Positions 31,016 through 33,659 of a stretch of 33,659 bases of DNA are shown here, one piece after another. Position 1 is the stretch's first letter; each line of letters begins with the position of its first letter. The notes beneath the pieces are model-generated. The model was not told the DNA's origin. It saw only the letters and a list, made by a program, of their open reading frames with translations, and made no database searches. The translations under genes and the position numbers were made by a program. The DNA is from an uncultured Lachnospiraceae bacterium (GTDB lineage: Bacteria > Bacillota_A > Clostridia > Lachnospirales > Lachnospiraceae): NCBI GenBank assembly GCA_910588595.1, contig CAJUQU010000010.1:1-33659 (forward strand). The letters run 5' to 3'.

Positions 31016-31771
31016 ATGGAACAAAACGAATTGCTGGAACGGATCACAGACGCAGTGCGCGCGTGCGGTGAGATCATCTTACAGGCTGACCGGAGCAAGG
31101 GCTGCATTGACGAGAAGGCGGGGCACGCCAACTTTGTCACGACCTACGACAGAAAGGTGCAGCAACAGCTGCAGGAGAGGCTTCTCAGGATTTTGCCGGA
31201 GGCGGTCTTTGTCGGGGAGGAGGAGGACAGCCACGCCGCTGTCGCGGAGGGATATGCCTTTATCGTGGACCCGATCGACGGGACGACCAATTTTATCAAG
31301 GACTATCACATGAGTGCCATCTCTGTCGGGCTTGCCCGGGACGGGGAGCGGTATATGGGCGTTGTCTACAATCCGTATCTCGATGAGATGTTCACGGCGG
31401 TGAAGGGACAGGGCGCGCATCTGAACAGAGAGCCGATCCACGTCTCGTCAGAGCCTTTGAGCAACGGCGTGGTACTCTTTGGCACGGCGCCCTACTACGA
31501 GGAGTTGAGCAGAAAATCTTTCGAGATGGCGTACGACTATTTCAGGCAGGCGCTCGACGTGAGGCGGAGCGGCTCTGCGGCGCTCGACCTGTGCAGCGTG
31601 GCGGCGGGCAGGGCGGAGCTGTTTTTCGAGCTGCGGCTGTGTCCGTGGGATTTTGCGGCGGGCTCGCTGATCGTGGAGGAAGCGGGCGGCAGGGTGACGA
31701 CGGCAGAGGGAGGCGCGCTGACGCTGAACCAACCCTGTTCTTTGATCGCGGTCAATGGTGTCGGGATTTAA
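31016..31771 (+). CDS. Inositol monophosphatase family protein
   Basis: A 251-residue Mg-dependent sugar or inositol phosphatase. The metal-binding set of the family is complete: E68/E69 in FVGEEED, D85 and D88 in DPIDGTTNF, and D212 in PWDFAAG. Likely substrates are inositol monophosphate or a related sugar phosphate such as 3'-phosphoadenosine 5'-phosphate or histidinol phosphate; the sequence alone does not decide. AGGAGG is 9 bp upstream of the ATG at 31016; the frame is open further upstream but without a ribosome site. It follows the XRE gene by 72 bp on the same strand and has no clear promoter of its own, so it could share its transcript. Confidence 0.92.
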   Translation: MEQNELLERITDAVRACGEIILQADRSKGCIDEKAGHANFVTTYDRKVQQQLQERLLRILPEAVFVGEEEDSHAAVAEGYAFIVDPIDGTTNFIKDYHMSAISVGLARDGERYMGVVYNPYLDEMFTAVKGQGAHLNREPIHVSSEPLSNGVVLFGTAPYYEELSRKSFEMAYDYFRQALDVRRSGSAALDLCSVAAGRAELFFELRLCPWDFAAGSLIVEEAGGRVTTAEGGALTLNQPCSLIAVNGVGI

Positions 31772-31785
31772 CTTTCAAAATTAGC

Positions 31786-31813
31786 TTGACATAAAATTAT
31801 CTTCGTGTATACT
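31786..31813 (+). promoter_or_regulatory. Promoter of the BlaI-type gene
   Basis: A perfect TTGACA (31786-31791) and TATACT (31808-31813) with a 16-bp spacer. Transcription should begin near 31820. Confidence 0.8.
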
Positions 31814-31826
31814 ATCACTTAATGAT

Positions 31827-31847
31827 GCAAAAATGATGCATTTTTGC
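31827..31847. promoter_or_regulatory. Operator candidate of the BlaI-type repressor
   Basis: GCAAAAAT (31827-31834) and ATTTTTGC (31840-31847) are perfect inverted arms around GATGC, placed just after the expected transcript start. Position suits autorepression by the downstream gene. It is not the TACA/TGTA type operator known for BlaI and MecI. Confidence 0.55.
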
Positions 31848-31885
31848 GCGGACAGATTTCGGCTTTTACGAAAGGACAATACACG

Positions 31886-32266
31886 ATGAAAAAACTATCA
31901 GATTCAGAGTTTGAAATTATGAAGATTTTGTGGAGCAGGGATGACGCCATGACTTCCAATGAGATCCTGGACGGGATGAAAGGGCATCGCGATTGGAAGC
32001 TTGCAAGCCTGATGACTGTCCTGGCGCGGATGGTCGAAAAGGGATATGTGTACTGTGACAGGAGTACCCGAACCAATTATTACAATGCGGTGGTGGGGGA
32101 GCAGCAGTACAAGGTTGATGAGGGCGAACAGCTTTTAGACAAACTGTTTCATAGATCAATTACAAAATTTATTGCCAGTCTTTATCAGGCGGAAAAGTTT
32201 TCGGCAGAGGAGATCAAGGAGCTGAGAACATATCTTGATTCGCTGGATGAGAACGAAAAGTCATAA
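31886..32266 (+). CDS. BlaI/MecI/CopY-family transcriptional repressor
   Basis: A 126-residue winged-helix protein: LSDSEFEIMKILWSRDDAMTSNEI opens the domain, LASLMTVLARMVEKGYV is the recognition helix region and wing, and the C-terminal helices (about 75-126) would form the dimer part. Family members repress resistance or metal-response operons and are relieved by a BlaR1-type membrane peptidase or metal. Neither a BlaR1/M56 gene nor a beta-lactamase or copper gene is adjacent, so it may act elsewhere or on itself through the palindrome at 31827-31847. AAAGGA lies 9 bp upstream of the ATG at 31886; an earlier in-frame ATG at 31844 falls inside the palindrome and is unlikely. Confidence 0.9.
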   Translation: MKKLSDSEFEIMKILWSRDDAMTSNEILDGMKGHRDWKLASLMTVLARMVEKGYVYCDRSTRTNYYNAVVGEQQYKVDEGEQLLDKLFHRSITKFIASLYQAEKFSAEEIKELRTYLDSLDENEKS

Positions 32267-32267
32267 A

Positions 32268-32312
32268 GAAGGGATGTCACATGCGACCGATCATGTGACA
32301 TCCCTTCTTTTT
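32268..32312. terminator. Strong terminator after the BlaI-type gene
   Basis: GAAGGGATGTCACATG (32268-32283) pairs perfectly over 16 bp with 32292-32307 around an 8-nt loop and is followed by five T. It begins 2 bp after the stop codon. The opposite strand has only AAA after GAAG, so it is mainly for the plus strand. Confidence 0.95.
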
Positions 32313-32318
32313 GCACAT

Positions 32319-32438
32319 GCGAAGGAATCGTTCCTATCGCATTGTACCTTTAATTGAGTGAACTCCTCAGCTAAGGACCTGTTAATAAATTACTCATGAC
32401 AATTACTTGTCACAAGTAATTTCTGAACAGTTCCTAAG
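32319..32438. repeat. Palindromic element cluster between converging genes
   Basis: First comes GCGAAGGAA/TTCCTATCGC (32319-32340, one bulge). Then a 68-bp inverted repeat follows: outer arms 32371-32383 and 32426-32438 match at 11 of 13 positions (CTAAGGACCTGTT against AACAGTTCCTAAG), and inside lies a perfect 10-bp palindrome AATTACTTGT/ACAAGTAATT (32401-32421). The right outer arm overlaps the stop codon of the minus-strand lipoprotein gene. It resembles short interspersed palindromes of Lachnospiraceae genomes; no coding sequence is in this stretch. Confidence 0.75.
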
Positions 32439-32886
32439 AGGAAGTATCTACGATCACGATACTAGAGTCGCCCTGCCGAGCCTGCTCGACGACTGCGGCG
32501 GACAGTTTCTGGAAGGAATTGTAGGAGGAGGTGGCGCCAGTCAGCGCGTCGATCGCGCCCTCGCCCTGTCCTTCGAGCAGCTGCCCTGCATAGTAGCGAG
32601 TGTACTCATTGGGATAGGTTCCGTTGGAGTGGAGCATGTTCTGCATGTAGTTGCTGTCCCAGCTTTTGATAAAACCGCTGGCGTTCAACGCATTGTACTC
32701 CACGGAGACGATGTTGCCCCCCTTGACCATGATCGTGATATATTCTTTCCAGCCGTGGCTGAACTCCGCAGCCTGTGCGGTGTAATAACCGTCCTGGAGC
32801 GCTGCATCAGTTGTTGTGCTGCCACATGCGCACAGCAGCGTCAGGATCACCAGTGAGATCAGCGTTAGCCGCAGTTTCTGTATCAT
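32434..32886 (-). CDS. FMN-binding-domain lipoprotein
   Basis: A 150-residue exported lipoprotein. The signal peptide (residues 1-20) ends in a lipobox L18-C19-A20 with the lipidated C21, so it should be anchored on the outer face of the membrane. The rest is an FMN-binding domain (YYTAQAAEF...ITIMVKGGNIVSVEYNA) with the flavinylation motif D113-ALTGA-T119, where FMN is attached to the threonine by ApbE-type transferases in this family. Such small flavoproteins carry electrons in extracytosolic redox chains. Its ATG overlaps the stop of the chemotaxis receptor gene by 4 bp, so the two are translated together. No ApbE gene is present in the window. Confidence 0.9.
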   Translation of the reverse strand: MIQKLRLTLISLVILTLLCACGSTTTDAALQDGYYTAQAAEFSHGWKEYITIMVKGGNIVSVEYNALNASGFIKSWDSNYMQNMLHSNGTYPNEYTRYYAGQLLEGQGEGAIDALTGATSSYNSFQKLSAAVVEQARQGDSSIVIVDTSS

Positions 32887-33628
32887 TTGTCATTTTCCCC
32901 TTTCAGCACAAATTTTCTCACATGAGATTGAAGAACCTCTGCCTCCCGCGCGAGCATTCCACTGGATTGATCGATCTCGCTGGCATTCTGGAGGTTCTGG
33001 TCTGCAATGCCGGAGATCGCCTCGATCCGCTCATCCATGATGGAGAGTGCGCTCTCCTGATCCTGAACTGCGGCGACCAGCCGGTCAGAGATCGCGCTGA
33101 TCTGGTCAGAGACATCGGAGATAACGCGAATCGAATCAGCGGTGTCAGCAGTCAGTCTCACACCCGTCTGGATCATACTGCTGGTGTGGGAAACCATCTC
33201 CGAGGCGTTCTGTGCGGCTTCAGCACTTTTGGAAGCGAGAGCCTTGACCTGGGCAGCCACGACGGCAAATCCTTTTCCGGCACTTCCTGCCCGGCTTGCC
33301 TCAATGGAGGCGTTGAGCGCGAGAATGCTGGTCTGGAATGCGATATCCTCGATATCCTTTGCGATCTTGGTGATCTCTTCGGCGTTGGAGCTGATGCTGT
33401 CCATGGCGCTTGATAAGGAGGACATATGGGCGTTTGCGTCCTGTATGCACTGGGCGATCTCCGCAGTCTTGCTGCGTGTCTGGCTGGTGCTCTCTGAAAC
33501 ATTGGAGAGCTGTTCTTTCACATGGGTAACTTCACAGACCAGCGCCTCTGTGGACTGGTTCTGTTCCATGGACGCCTGATGCAGCTGGCTTGACTGACCG
33601 TTCAATTCCTCTGACATGTGGGCAAGCT
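32883..33628 (-). CDS. Methyl-accepting chemotaxis protein, C-terminal part (5' truncated)
   Basis: The visible 248 or so residues are the cytoplasmic signalling domain of a chemoreceptor. The hairpin tip that binds CheA and CheW is recognised in DIAFQTSILALNASIEASRAG and the following GKGFAVVAAQVKALA, with coiled-coil heptads before and after. The sensor, membrane and HAMP parts lie beyond the contig end; the frame continues leftwards through LAH before the first ATG (33617) and then runs into adapter, so that ATG is not the true start. It shares a 4-bp overlap with the FMN-binding lipoprotein gene. The receptor implies that the organism is motile or has a related CheA pathway. Confidence 0.92.
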
Positions 33629-33659
33629 AGATCGGAAGAGCACACGTCTGAACTCCAGT
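33629..33659. other. Illumina adapter remnant, right end
   Basis: The last 31 bases are the start of the TruSeq adapter (AGATCGGAAGAGCACACGTC and onward). The first 18 bases of it are the reverse complement of 1-18. Artefact, not a terminal repeat. Confidence 0.97.

Noticed and set aside
1..33659. 18-bp terminal inverted repeat at the two ends, as in a linear element
   Set aside because: It is adapter sequence read in opposite directions.

Overview
The window looks like a whole contig from a Gram-positive Clostridia genome, most likely a motile gut Lachnospiraceae close to Roseburia. The evidence is strong AGGAGG-type ribosome binding sites, TTGACA/TATAAT promoters, a mannan-utilisation operon of the kind described in Roseburia, cytoplasmic BspA-type LRR genes and a chemotaxis receptor. 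Both ends are untrimmed Illumina adapter (1-18 and 33629-33659), so the first and last genes are cut by the assembly, not by biology.

Region 1 (19-10944) is a beta-mannan/mannooligosaccharide catabolic locus on the + strand: two ABC sugar permeases (the first partial), cellobiose 2-epimerase, a GH130_1 mannosylglucose phosphorylase, a CE17-like SGNH acetylesterase, a GH130_2 mannooligosaccharide phosphorylase, a CE2-like acetylesterase, a single protein fusing a GH1 beta-glycosidase to mannose-6-phosphate isomerase, and finally class II fructose-bisphosphate aldolase with its own promoter. Together they import acetylated oligosaccharides, deacetylate them, phosphorolyse them in the cytoplasm and pass the sugar phosphates to glycolysis. 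Two leaders in this region (before the epimerase and before the aldolase) carry hairpins with different stems but nearly the same 19-nt loop.

Region 2 (10945-19140) is housekeeping: a minus-strand pyrG followed by a SEL1-repeat gene, then ftsH with unusual low-complexity termini, then uvrC. The 519-bp pyrG/ftsH intergenic region holds divergent promoters and a 64-bp tandem duplication that contains two minus-strand terminators.

Region 3 (19201-28736) is the most unusual part. A VWA/DUF2201-like protein and a MoxR-type AAA+ ATPase flank three tandem paralogues, each with an ankyrin-like N-terminal region and a C-terminal LRR_5 array of different length (about 8, 5 and 15 repeats). All are on one strand with short gaps. 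A C-terminal remnant of an Rpn-type nuclease follows. The gene set resembles MoxR-VWA cassettes with a diversifying recognition component.

Region 4 (28763-33628) holds an O6-alkylguanine-DNA methyltransferase, a lone TfoX C-terminal-domain protein, an XRE regulator with a large unrecognised C-terminal domain, an inositol monophosphatase family enzyme, a BlaI/MecI-type repressor with a palindrome downstream of its promoter, and a minus-strand pair made of a chemotaxis receptor (cut by the contig end) and an FMN-binding lipoprotein.
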